Assembly: GCF_027409185.1 (NCBI RefSeq)
Contig: NC_084469.1
Coordinates: 83,611,918 to 83,675,917, forward strand
DNA length: 64,000 bases
Direction of reading: 5' to 3'
Source: Cynocephalus volans
Taxonomy: Eukaryota > Chordata > Mammalia > Dermoptera > Cynocephalidae
The position numbers and the translations under genes were made by a program. Under the pieces are notes generated by a model. It saw only the letters and a program-made list of their open reading frames with translations. It had not been told where the DNA came from and ran no database searches. Of this stretch, positions 10,690 through 21,200 are shown one piece after another; position 1 is the stretch's first letter, and the number at the start of each line of letters is the position of its first letter.

Positions 10690-11930
10690 CTCTGATGATT
10701 GAATTTTTATTGTTTATTTTCTCCACAGAAGTGAACAATACCATATCTTTGAAAGATTTGCGAATACTTTTTTTATATGAATTTAAACTGGGACATAGTG
10801 CAGCTAAGGCAAGTAGGAACATCAATTCGGTTTTTGGAAAAGGCTCTGTTAGTGAAAGGACTATCCGGTGGTGGTTTGAAAAATTTCGTTCTGGGGATCT
10901 GAGTCTACAAAATGAGCCTCGAGGAAGACCCAAATCTGTTTTAAATGAAGATCAACTGAGAGCCATGGTGGAAGCTAACCCCAAAACAGCAATTCGAGGC
11001 CTTGCGGCAGACTTAGGAGTTTCTGCTACAACAATTTCCCGACACCTGGCTGCAATAGGGAAGGTGAAAAAATTGGACAAGTGGGTAGGTACCACACCAG
11101 TTGATGGATGATCATAAACTGAGATGGTTAAAATTTGAAAGAGCAGAGACTTATTTTGGAGAGGATCATAAGCTTTGATTAAAAAAAAACGGGTACCGTA
11201 TGGTAATTGAAAGTGATCTGGGCCGAGCCCGTGGTGCACTCCGGAGAGTACGGCGCTGGGAGTGCGGCGACGCTCCCGCTGTGGGTTCGGATCCTATATA
11301 GGAATGGCCGGTGCACTCACTGGCTGAGTGCCGGTCACGAAAAAGACAAAAAAAAAAAAAGTGATCTAATCAATCGTTGGATGTTGGTGAAGTTCTCAAA
11401 TATTTGTTAAACCATCCCTGCAACCAAAAAAACTTCTGGTTAACCATATGGTGGTCTGCAAAAAGGATATTTCATTACTGGCTTTTTACCCAGGTTAAAA
11501 CTAACAGTAGCATCTTATTGTCAAGAAAAATTATGCATCAAAAATTGATCTAAAAATGCATTGGTTAGTAGACATGGACCTTTTTCATGACAACATTCAA
11601 CCACAGGCAACACAAACCACCATAGCAAAGTTAACTGAATTGGTCTAAGAAATTTTGCTTCATCCTTCTTACTCATGGGACTTTTTTCAACAGTTTACCA
11701 CCCTTTTCATCATTTGGAACTTTCTAAGAAACAGAACATTTCCAATTTGAGAAGCAATAGTTGGAGGGTTTGAATAAATTTTAACAATGCTGAATTTTAT
11801 AAACATGGTATATATCATTTCATATTTGAGAAAATTTATCATTTGGGGAATTCTTATTTAGGGAAAGTGGTTAATGCTAACAGTGCATATTTTGGTTGAA
11901 TAAAGTATTTTTCTCAAAAATAAAACATTT
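10690..11930 (+). mobile_element. Fossil mariner transposon with partial transposase
   Basis: The open frame at 10695-11111 includes, from about residue 17, a mariner-type N-terminal DNA-binding region: LYEFKLGHSAAKASRNIN, SERTIRWWFEKFRSGD, and VSATTISRHLAAIGKVKKLD, i.e. two helix-turn-helix units and the typical linker. The catalytic half follows only as fragments with stops and frameshifts (RPH-like region near 11600, C-terminal part to about 11900). A SINE at 11220-11357 splits it. Terminal inverted repeats are not evident. It lies just beyond the end of the duplicated block. It is not functional as a transposase; exaptation of the N-terminal half is possible but unsupported. Confidence 0.85.
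11220..11357 (+). mobile_element. GC-rich two-unit CYN-type SINE
   Basis: GGGCCGAGCCCGTGGTGCAC starts the first unit. TCCTATATAGGAATGGCCGG links to a second shorter unit ending in GTCACGAAAAAGAC and an A tract. The target-site duplication AAAGTGATCT is at 11210-11219 and 11358-11367. It differs from the other two-unit SINEs in its GC-rich middle (GCGGCGACGCTCCCGC), so it is probably a separate subfamily. Confidence 0.88.
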
Positions 11931-12163
11931 TCATTTTGATCTACAAAAAGTCAGTTTTACATAGTTCAACCTGATACCTTCCCCCTCTCTGGCAAAGCAT
12001 GAAGACTGAAAGGTACCCAAGGTGCTGGAAAACTGCAAGTTGCTCCTGAGTTTTTGGGTTTCACTGGAGAAATATGAAGCATTTCCAGTGTATGTAAGGA
12101 GTCAGCCATGCAAAGATCTGGGTAAAGAGGGTTCCAGGGAGATGAGAAAAGCCTATAAAGTAT

Positions 12164-12331
12164 CTTTTTTTTTTTAAAAGATGACTGGTAAGGGGATCTT
12201 AACCCTTGACTTGGTGTTGTCAGCACCATGCTCTCCCAAGTGAGCTAACTGGCCATCCCTATATAGGGATCCAAACCCGTGGCCCTGGTGTTACCAGCAC
12301 CACACTCTCCAAGTGAGCCACGGGCCGGCCC
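12164..12331 (-). mobile_element. Two-unit CYN-type SINE, minus strand
   Basis: Two tRNA-like units are joined by CCATCCCTATATAGGGATCC and end at GAGCCACGGGCCGGCCC. The target-site duplication TAAAGTAT is at 12156-12163 and 12332-12339. The A-tail end shows as the T run near 12165-12175. Confidence 0.92.
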
Positions 12332-12339
12332 TAAAGTAT

Positions 12340-13329
12340 TTTTTTGAATAAAGAAATGAAAGCATGTTTCTAACACCGAAAGCCATGCACACAGTAGACA
12401 TGGTGCAGTGAATGCTTTTGGATGATAATATTCTGTCACACAGAGCCAGTCTTTCATGTGCTTTTCATTTCAATTCTAGATTTTTTTAAAAGTAGGCAGC
12501 CTATTAGAGACAATAGTTAGTAGCCTCTTCATGGTTTTATAGCTAGATTACAGTTACTCTTTTTGGCATCCAGGGATTAAGTTGGGCTAAAGAAACTGAG
12601 ATGGTCTTCTTCTTGCCTCTTTCCTCATGACAAACTACTACGTCTATTCCATGAGGGAGAGTTAAGGAAGCCTTTTAAGGTGAGGGAAGAACATCCTGGA
12701 ATGGATCTTACCTAGAGAAAGAGAGAGAGGAATGGAGGAAGGGATAGAGTGAAAGTCACCTAAAGTATCCAGTCCATACACTGGTTTTAAAAAATAAATA
12801 AATAAATCACCTAAAGTAGAACTGACCGTGAGCTTCAGGATCAAAGGACCACAGGACACTTTAATGCAAAAAAAAAAAAAAAAAAAAAAAGGTGTCCCTT
12901 CTTTTAGGTAGAAGCAGCCCCACACCATGACACAATTTTTGGTGAGCAGAGTGTACACTGCTTTCAGCCCTAATTTCCCCCCTTGGCTGGATGCTCTGGT
13001 TTAGAGTTACTGCCCATTTACTACTCCATCCTTGAGTTTATCAAAGAATCTATCCAGTGTTTCAGTGGACTCTTCTTTACTCCCAAGAGAATGAAACCTC
13101 TTTGATTTAGCTCAGACTGATTGGGTAACAGAGCTGAGATCAGAGGTGTGGGAAAGACTTTATTTCAAAGGCAGCATAAGGGTGAGGCTAAGTGGTCACA
13201 GAGCTCAAGAGCAGTGGCTTGGTCAATGTGAAAGAACATGATGTTGTGTAGTTACTTAGTCTCTCTAAAGTAGACGGTTGTTTTATGGCCATCCAAACCT
13301 CTCTTCAGACCCCTTGTCATACTTTAGAC
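12340..13329. other. Intergenic, nothing recognised except simple tracts
   Basis: I see no gene or named repeat. There is a GAGA stretch near 12719-12731, AAATA repeats near 12789-12806 and an A tract of more than 20 at 12868-12890. The A tract probably marks the tail of an unrecognised retroposon. Confidence 0.5.
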
Positions 13330-13645
13330 AAGATGCTGGACTTTGGTCTAAAACAATCAGTGGATATCCTTGTCCAGCCCATTAGAGTGGTTTGGGGATG
13401 AATAGGAAACCCAAACAGAAGCAGTGAAACGTGAAGAGAGGAAAAGAGCAGATATAGGATGTGTGCTGTCCTAGTGATGTAGACCTGAGAGACAAAAATG
13501 GGCCCTCTGGTTCCTGTGAGCATATGGATCCAGCTCTGCTTGAAACTGGTACTACCGTCAGTGTTTTTTGGCAATGTGAGCCAGTAAAACTCTTTTTTGT
13601 TTAAGCCATTTTGAGTTGGGTTTTCTGTTTGGCAAAAGATTGAGT
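13330..13645 (+). repeat. Old LTR relic (ERVL/MaLR-like)
   Basis: The end of this stretch, with GTGAGCCAGTAAAACTC and AAGCCATTTTGAGTTGGGTT, resembles the 3' part of an old mammalian ERVL-type solo LTR. The 5' part is less clear and no internal retroviral genes are seen. Confidence 0.5.
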
Positions 13646-13790
13646 GAAAATCTCCCTGAGCCTTATTTTCCTTAACTGTAAAGTGGGGCTCGTGATAATA
13701 CCACCTTGCAGGATTTGAGAGAAAGAATGACAATATAAAGGACAAAGCACAGAGTAGGTGCCCAACAAGTAGTATTTAATATTATGAAAG
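13646..13790 (+). repeat. MIR SINE fragment
   Basis: CCTTATTTTCCTTAACTGTA followed by AAAGTGGGGCTC and GCACAGAGTAGGTGCCCAAC follows the MIR core and 3' end on the + strand. Confidence 0.75.
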
Positions 13791-13799
13791 GAAAAAGCA

Positions 13800-14684
13800 A
13801 AAGAGGCAAATCAAGGTGTGGGACTCCTGGAGGCCCCTCTGAGTTAAGGGCAGGGCAGTGGGCTGATTTCAGTGTTCAGTGAAGGCTGGTCCTAGCTTTG
13901 ACCGTCCAGTTAGTGTAAAGGAGGGCTGGCCTTTTGAGTTGCTCTGAGACTAGCTTTTCTCCAGTCAGTGCTTCTACCCAGTGTGCTATTAGCCATGTAG
14001 GAGGAAAAGAAAAGCAATCTTTCAGGACAAAGATGACACTTCTCATGTTTTTTGTCTTTAACAATTATTTATTATTATTTTTTAAATCATATACTTCCAC
14101 TTTTGGAAGTATAGAGGGTAAGTTGTGAATGGAATCAACACAAATGACTACATTTTCGTCATTGTGATGATTATCTCTCCGTTGCCTTAGAAAAGCAGGA
14201 ACAGAAGTTTTAAATTTATAACTCATTAATTTAGGAACTATATTGGATTTTCAAGAAAATGGAGCAATTTTATATACATAAAGACTTGCCAAGCGTTCTC
14301 ATTCTCCTTTCTCCAAGAAAGAAAAGCTTAAACGTCTCCTTGATAGAAACTTTCTTTTCACTGTCAAAATGAAGGAGTGGAGATGAGTTGAGGGCTGCTA
14401 CATCTCTTTCCCCTAGTCTCCCTGAGGTGGCATGGGTCTTAATTGCAAGACAGAATAAAAAGTGGCATTGAATAACCATTTTGGTTCATCAAGTACTTAA
14501 TACCCATTATTAAACAAGCTCTTACCTGGTGTAATTGCATTTCATAAGACTAGAACACCTATAGCCACTTTTTCAACACACATGAAAGATCTTGAGCAAA
14601 GTTAGTAATAGCATCAAAAGCTAGTGAAAAGCTAGAGCCACAGTAGCCTTCTTTCACTTCCTTTTACCTTGACTAGTTTGCCCA
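13800..14684. other. Intergenic, nothing recognised
   Basis: Non-repetitive-looking sequence with short chance open frames on both strands. I see no conserved coding signal. Confidence 0.5.
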
Positions 14685-15020
14685 TGCTCTTCTCTCTGTC
14701 TGAATATTCATTTGCTGCCCCTCTTCACCTCTTTAACTGTACCCATCATACAAACTTCCTCAAGGAAATCTTGTGTAATTCCCCCACCCCACCCCAGGTC
14801 AGGTCTCCCCTGCCCTAGTGCCCCAGAATGGTTCCTTCATAATTCTAATCACAGTAACTATGTATTTATTTGTGTGATAATATTTGTGTGTCTGTCTTCT
14901 CCACTAGATTATAAGGTTCACAACAGCAGGACCTCTATCTGTTTTGCTCACAAGATCATACTCCCATCAAGAGCACAGGGTCTATCTAGCACATAGTACA
15001 TAGCTAGTAAATGTTTGTTA
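14685..15020 (+). repeat. L2 LINE 3' end
   Basis: CACTAGATTATAAGGTTCAC, then a 'drug-like' GCAGGACCTCTATCTGTTTT and AGCACATAGTACATAGCTAG, followed by TAAATGTTTGTTAAAT, match the L2 3' end on the + strand. Confidence 0.7.
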
Positions 15021-15144
15021 AATTTATAAGTGTAAAGGCAAATTTCATTCACTTTGTAGAAAACTTGTTTCAGTATCAAGGTAAGTAAGGAATATGTTTG
15101 ACAGCAAATAATTGAAAACCTAATGAACAGTGGCTTAAACAAGG

Positions 15145-16110
15145 TTTTGTTTCCTATAGTTTCTGAAAATTTTCAAACATACAAAATACTGGAAATTCAC
15201 AGTGAACACCTATATGCTAACCAACGGTACTACTGACATTTTACCCTACTTCCTTTGTCACTGATCTACCCATATAGTTTTCCTTCTGTCAGTCTCTTTT
15301 TTTTTTTTGATGCATTTCAAAGTAAATTGTATATCAGCACAGTTCACCTAAATACTTCAGCATACATATCATTACCTAGAGTTCAATATTTGCTTAAGGT
15401 TCTTATTTGGGGTAAAATTTAATTCAATAAAATGCCCAAATCTTAAGTGTACCATTCAGTAAGTTTTGACAAACATTTGTGTAACACAAACCCCTAATTA
15501 ATACATACTATTAGCCCTGAAATTTCCCTATCTTTTCAGTTTATCCCCACTCTTATCCCCCAGAGGCAAACACTGCTTAGTTTTGTTTTTTTTTTAAACC
15601 ATAGAATAGTTTTGCTGGTTCTAGAATTGCAATATAAGTGAAATCAAATAGCATATTCTCTTTTTTGTGTAAGACTTCTTTTACTATGCATGTTTTTGAA
15701 ATTCATTATTGTGTTGTGTGTATCAATAATTCATTCCTTTTGAAAGCAGATTAGTATTCCATTGGGTGAATATACCACAAGTTGTTTACCTGTTTGATAG
15801 ACATTTGTTGTTTTTTCCCCCAGTTTGGGCTTCTCATGAATAAAGCTGTTAAGAATATTCTTGCACAAGTCTTTTTGTGGACATATGTTTTTCTCTTGGA
15901 TAAATACCTACAATTGGAAATATTGGGTCACAGGCTATGTATGTGTTTAGTTTTCCCAGACCTTCTTCCAAAGTGATTGCACCAATTTACACTCCCTTGA
16001 ACAATGTGTGAAAGTTCCAGTTGCTTTACGATCTCATTAATGTTTGATGTTATTAGTCTTTTTACTTTTATCCATTCTGGTGGGTGTGAGCTGTATCTTA
16101 TTTTGAGTTA
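15145..16110 (-). mobile_element. Old L1/HAL1 3' region, minus strand
   Basis: TTTCAAACATACAAAATACT, AGTGTACCATTCAGTAAGTT, GATTAGTATTCCATTGGGTG and the following segment read as the reverse of an old L1 3' end. There are many indels and no intact coding region. Confidence 0.75.
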
Positions 16111-16224
16111 TTTACCTCCTTTACGTGATAGGAATCTATAGCGAGGCAGGCCAGGACTGGGACAGCTACTCAGTAATGCTACCATGGGGTTCAGGCACCT
16201 TCTAGCTTTCTCTTCATCTTTCTT

Positions 16225-16391
16225 TTTTTTTTTTTTTTTTGGGTAGCCCACCCTTGCCCTCACCCCATCTCTGATTTCTTTTTTTTTTTTTTTTTCAAAT
16301 ACAATATTTTTTATTTTTTTATTTATTTTTTTTTTTAAATTTTATTTTGTCAATATACATTGTAGCTGATTAATGCTCCCCATCACCAAAA
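16225..16391 (-). mobile_element. Short young L1 3' end with a 3' transduction
   Basis: It is flanked by the perfect 15-bp duplication CTCTTCATCTTTCTT (16210-16224 and 16392-16406). Reading the minus strand, the L1 3' end comes first (reverse of ATTTTATTTTGTCAATATAC at about 16340), then a first A-rich tract, then about 38 bp of unrelated DNA (16241-16278), then a second A tract. That order is the signature of an L1 3' transduction. Confidence 0.8.
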
Positions 16392-16439
16392 CTCTTCATC
16401 TTTCTTAGTGAATTGGCCATTGTCCCATACATGGCTCTT

Positions 16440-16886
16440 ACGGTAGACAGCCTCTAGCATGGCTCCTAATGATCCCTGCCTCTTGGTATTTTTTGCCCTT
16501 TCGTAATCCCCTCCCTATGTGGGCTGGATTTCAGTTTCTATTCTAATAGAAGTGATGGCATGCCACTTCTGAGATTAGGTTATACAAAGACTGTGGCTTC
16601 TGTGTTGGGTGGTTGCTCTCACTCTTTCTCTGATCACTTGCTCTAGGGCCATGCTGTGAGGCAGCCCTGTGAAGAGCTGGGCTCTTTACAGGTGAGAGAC
16701 GGGCCTGTCAACAATCATATGAGTGAGCTTGAGAGTGGATTCCTCCCTAGTTGAGCCTTCAGTTGAGACTGAAAAGCCATGCCTGGATTCTTGACCCAGG
16801 AAAGCTGTGAGAGAGTAGTTTGTTGTTTTCAGCCACTGAGTTTTGGAGTAATTTGTTATGTAACAACAGATACCATAACACCTCAT
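16440..16886 (+). repeat. MaLR (MLT1-like) solo LTR
   Basis: The 3' half, with CAGGAAAGCTGTGAGAGAGT, CAGCCACTGAGTTTTGGAGT and AATTTGTTATGTAACAACAG, fits the end of an MLT1-type LTR on the + strand. No internal sequence accompanies it. Confidence 0.7.
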
Positions 16887-16974
16887 TGTTTCATTGTCAC
16901 GAAGACTGCTGTACCTTCAGGGCCTCATGTTCATGTCCAGATAATAAGAAAAAGTACGAAAGGCAAAGGACAAA

Positions 16975-17140
16975 GAGTTTTTTGAGAAGAATCTATCCAT
17001 TTTTATCATGAAATCAAAAACTTTGCCAGAAATCTCACCTGACAGATTTTGGTTTATGTCTTACTGGCCAGAGGTAATGCCACATGATCATTCCTAGTTG
17101 GAAGGTAGCTAGAGAGAACCATCAGTGTCTGCCACATTAA
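16975..17140 (+). repeat. Ancient repeat, family not named
   Basis: AATCTATCCATTTTTATCAT, TTACTGGCCAGAGGTAATGC and CACATGATCATTCCTAGTTG resemble the stretch at about 31190-31400 in intron 2, so this is probably one dispersed old family. Confidence 0.4.
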
Positions 17141-17399
17141 ATGTTCCACAGACCTCACAGTCATACTTTTCCTTAACATTCACTCGAACCAACTGCATAA
17201 CTCAATTTTATAAAGCAATTTGTTGATGGACACCTAAGCTATTTTCCGAAATTATGCTCTAACAAGCAGTATATTTAAGCACAGGTGGAGAATATAATTT
17301 CTTCAAATTCCTTGAGGTGGGACTGCTAGGTCAAAGGCTAGGTGGATTTTAAGAGTCAACCGATTTACCCTTGCCATCAACAACCCAACTCAGCTGTAT

Positions 17400-17600
17400 T
17401 CGAATGTTAGGCCATCTACACCACTAGTCTGCATGTTCTTTGAGGGCAGGCACTTCGAAGGATTCACATCTGTCTGGCAGAATTGGTCTTCAAAGTATTT
17501 GAGTTGACACATTTTAATCCCGCAGCGCCGAGTCTAGGGCTTGGCATATAGCAGACTCAGCAGATGTCTATTATAATTCCTCAACGATCAGCCTCGCTGA
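17400..17600 (+). repeat. Possible L2 3' end fragment
   Basis: CTGCATGTTCTTTGAGGGCA with GGCTTGGCATATAGCAGACT is L2-like but short and diverged. It abuts the CpG island. Confidence 0.4.
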
Positions 17601-18010
17601 CATTTATCGAAGTTTATTAAATGCCAGGACCTATGCGTAGCCCTTAGCCGTCCCCGTCCCCTTTTACTCTCGCGTTCTTCTGCCCCAGACGGGACGTGCC
17701 CAGCACCACGGCCCGCCTTACGTGCATTCGTTGGTCAAGCTCGACGCCCGTTACTGCCGAGTCCCGCCAAAGCCACGCCCCCACGCTCTCCGCCCAGCCG
17801 GGAAAAGGCGTGGCTATTGTCCCCCACGCCCCCGGACTGTCCGGGCCATCTCCTCTCGTGAGACTCGGGGAAAGCCCGAGGGGCTGCGAACCCCAGGGTG
17901 GACTGGGTGTGGGGCGCGAGCCGCCGTGGGAGCGCGTGCCGCGGTCTCGGGCCTCTCGCGCCGGCCACCGCCGCGCCCCGCCCCCTCGGCACGCAGACCC
18001 CGCGCGAGCT

Positions 18011-18022
18011 CGCGCACGCGCG
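18011..18022 (+). promoter_or_regulatory. NRF1-type palindromic site
   Basis: CGCGCACGCGCG fits the NRF1 consensus YGCGCAYGCGCR at every position. It lies about 125 bp upstream of the C16orf87 start codon, a usual place for NRF1 sites in TATA-less CpG promoters. Binding is inferred, not shown. Confidence 0.6.
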
Positions 18023-18145
18023 CGCACTCGCCAGAGCCTGGATCGGGACAGCCGGGACTGGGGGGGCGGAGGCCGGGCCGCTGAGGTACGAGGGGCGGAG
18101 CCCGAGCCGCCGTCGCCGCTGCTGCTGCCGGCGAGGGAGAGGAGC

Positions 18146-18211
18146 ATGTCTGCAACTCGAGCCAAGAAAGTGAAGATGGCCACCAAATCATGCCCCGAGT
18201 GCGACCAACAG
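18146..18211 (+). CDS. C16orf87: C16orf87 coding exon 1 (residues 1-22)
   Basis: The exon encodes [10 protein letters not shown] then [12 protein letters not shown] and ends at CAG followed by GTGGGC, a good donor, in phase 0. It contains the first CxxC pair (C16, C19). It sits in the CpG island. The frame is also open upstream to an ATG at 17696, but conservation with the known protein starts at 18146. Confidence 0.96.
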
Positions 18212-21200
18212 GTGGGCGCCGGGGGCCGGGCGCGCGAGCCGTCGGGGCGGGTGCGCGCGGGCGGGCGGCCGTTGGCTGTGGAGAGGCCCCCTCGCCGGGG
18301 TCCCGGCGGCCGAGCGCTTGGGCCGGCCCTTCGGCTCGGTGCGGCGACGGGAGCCCGGGACCGGTGGGGCTGAGCCCGGGGTTGCCGGGGAAACGCCCGG
18401 AGTCGCAGCCCGGCCGGTGTCCACCTGGCGGCGGTCAGACGAGCGAGTCTGAGGGGGCGTGTGGGTTTGTGGTGAGCGGACGGGGCGCCTGTCGGGACCC
18501 TCCCGGAATCGCCTCTCCGGCTCCGGGTGACAGCGGTGGGAGGCTGGGGGCCGCGGCCCAAGTGAATGAGCACGGCCCCGTTTAGCTCCCTTCGGCCCTG
18601 GCGAGAATGCCCAGTGTGCCCTACTCCGAGCCCAGGCCCCTGCCTCCCAAAGCCCCCTCCTGCCTGTCGCACAGGGCTTTGTTCCCATTTCAGATGCGTG
18701 CGGTGTGGATCGATCCCCAAAACTGTCCCCACCGCGACTTGGGCTGACGCTTAAATTTGGCAAAAGCGGCCGCAATGTAATGATTTTAAGTTTTGGCGAA
18801 TTTGGAGATTTTTTTCCCCCAAATTGTATTGATTATATTTTTGATGTGTAATCACGAGTCCTGTCTTTGCATTGTTTTTAATGGAACATGATTGAATAAC
18901 GTACCCATTGAAGCCCTTCCCTTTCGGACTCCTTACTCCCCCATCCCTTCACTATTGTAAATTTGGTTGTCTGCTTCCAGTCTCTAAAAAGATATATGTC
19001 ATGTCGCGAATTTGAAACGATTTCTTTTTACACCGAATTCATGGTGTAATAGTTGTAATTTAAAAAAATCTCTTTACTGTTTCCTACGTTAAAGCATGCT
19101 GGAACAGTAGATGATCTTCTAAGCCTTACAATCTAGTGAGTTAAAACCTTCAATTAGAACCATTCGTAAGGCCCTCATGTGATGCCAACATGTAGATCCG
19201 GGTGTGTTTTTTCCTTTTCCACTAACTGAATTTTTTCAAAATGACTACCTCTTTCTCCTCCCCCTTTCCTTTTTCTTTCTTTTTTTTTTAAAATGAAGAA
19301 TAATTTGAAATGGCTGGAAACCTTTTTAATAAGCTGATTTTAGTGCATTCTTTAAGGACCAATCTTGTAAGTTAATCAAATCTTGTAATAGAAAACATGT
19401 TACATGTTTTATTTAGTATCATTTATGGGCAGTGGTAAAAATGCTGATCAGAGAAAGGTTGTGCAAGAATACTATTTATTTAGCTCTACCATTATGCAGT
19501 ACAGTATAAAAACAATTTAGTTATGTTTTCCAAAGTAAAGAGTTACTTTCATTCTTACTATTAAACTAAATTTGTTCAATTCTGACAAAATCAGACTTTA
19601 TAAGTCTCCTTGCAGGACATTATTTTGATGTTTAAATCATTTCCACTTCTTCCAGTTAATCGTGTATAAGTATAATGTTTACATGGTATGCGTCATGCAT
19701 TCCTGTTTCTGTAGGGCACAAGTCATTGCAAATCCTGACCTTGTTTTAATTGGTATAAAGCAACCTTTTGGGAAAAAAAACCTGTTGTTAATATTCTGGT
19801 TAAAGCAAGAGCAAAGGACAATAAACTTGTAGAAGTCCCAGAATCTGTTAACAAAGCGTGATCTGCATTTTATTTGGAAAGATCACATTAATTTTGTTAT
19901 ACACCCCCCCACTCGCTCCCAGTACGTACAAGAGTACTTCAGAAGTTCATGGAAAGATTTGTATTATTTTTCAATTCTGTTTTTCCACAAACTGTTTGAA
20001 GTACCCTCATACACACGCACACAGGTACTTCAGAAATTAAAAGATAATACGCGTCTTTCCATGAACTTTTTGAAATACCTTCATATGTATATTCTTTAGT
20101 ATAAAATCACCTGTATCTTAGCTCAGGCCACCATCACAATATATCATAGACTGGGTGGCTTAAACAACAGAAATTTATTTTCTCACAGTTCTGGAGGCTG
20201 GCAGTCCAAGATCAGGGTACCAGCATGGTTGTGTTCTGGTGAGGGCTCTCTTGGCTTGCTGATGGCTGTTTTCTGTGTCCTCACATGTCAGAGAGGGCAA
20301 GTTCTTGCCTGTCCCTTATAAGGTCACTAATCCCGTCACGAGAGCCCTACCCACATGACCTCATCTCAACCTAATTATCTCTCAAAGCCCCCGTCTCCAA
20401 ATATCATCACATTGGGGGTTAGGTATTCAGTAGATGAATTTGGGGGTAGAGGGGACACAGTTCAGTCCATAGCAAGCTAGTACGTAGTTTAATATGTTGG
20501 TTTGTTTTGTCCTTTATTCTGAATACTTAAGAAAATATAGCATACATGAGGAATGATTAAAATTTTGGGTGATTCTTAAAAGTGATTTTTCTTTTAGAAA
20601 AAGTAACTGAATTGAAGAAAATAATAGGTTAGTTTTAGCTTTCTAGTCTATTTATTTATTTATTCCCTCAAACTTTAGCCTTTTATTTATTTATCTTTTG
20701 TGTGACCCAGAAACTTAACAATTTTTTCCAGTCAACAACAGGAGAGTCGTATGACTACTAGAGAGAAAAGGGGGACTTTTGCTCCTTGCAGAAGGTCTTT
20801 CCTCGTATTCTTTTCCCTTCTCTTCATCCCTCGCTTCTCCTTTCTTCTCCCGACTCTGAAGCTATGGTTGTTGATTTCAGGGGTGAAGTTGGGCTTAAGA
20901 AGGTTGAAAAGAAAGAATAAGACAGTTTTAAATACACTCTGCGTGTCCCAGTGTTTCACCACCTTCAGTTTTATGCATTTCTTATTGAGAAGCCTCCTAG
21001 CATGGAGGCTGGTGGTTAGCAAATAATGCAACTTCTCTGTGCGTCCATTTCATCACTCATAAAATTGAGGTAATAGTAGTTTGGAATTAACAGAATTGTC
21101 CCAAGCAAAAATTAAGTTTAAGTGTGCAAAACATGCCTGTCACAAAATAATCATTCAAAAACGTGGTTTCTTCTGAGTAGTTTCTAGTTAAAGCAATATT

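Larger units (their letters stand above)
17640..18620 (+). promoter_or_regulatory. C16orf87: CpG-island promoter of C16orf87
   Basis: A sharp rise in G+C and CpG dinucleotides begins near 17640 and fades after about 18620, against AT-rich flanks. It covers exon 1 and its 5' flank. There is no TATA box near the ATG. GC boxes are visible, for example GGGGGGCGGA at 18061-18070 and CCCCGCCCCC around 17974. Long open frames on both strands here come from a lack of AT-rich stop codons, not from genes. This type of promoter typically drives broad expression from dispersed start sites. Confidence 0.93.

Noticed and set aside
17722-18585. Several other open frames of 85-195 codons in the CpG island
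   Set aside because: Same cause: few stop codons in GC-rich DNA. Only the frame containing exon 1 matches a known protein.
17644-18732. 362-codon open frame on the minus strand
   Set aside because: It lies wholly in the CpG island, has low-complexity Arg/Pro/Gly/Ala composition and no domain. It is a GC-driven chance frame opposite exon 1.
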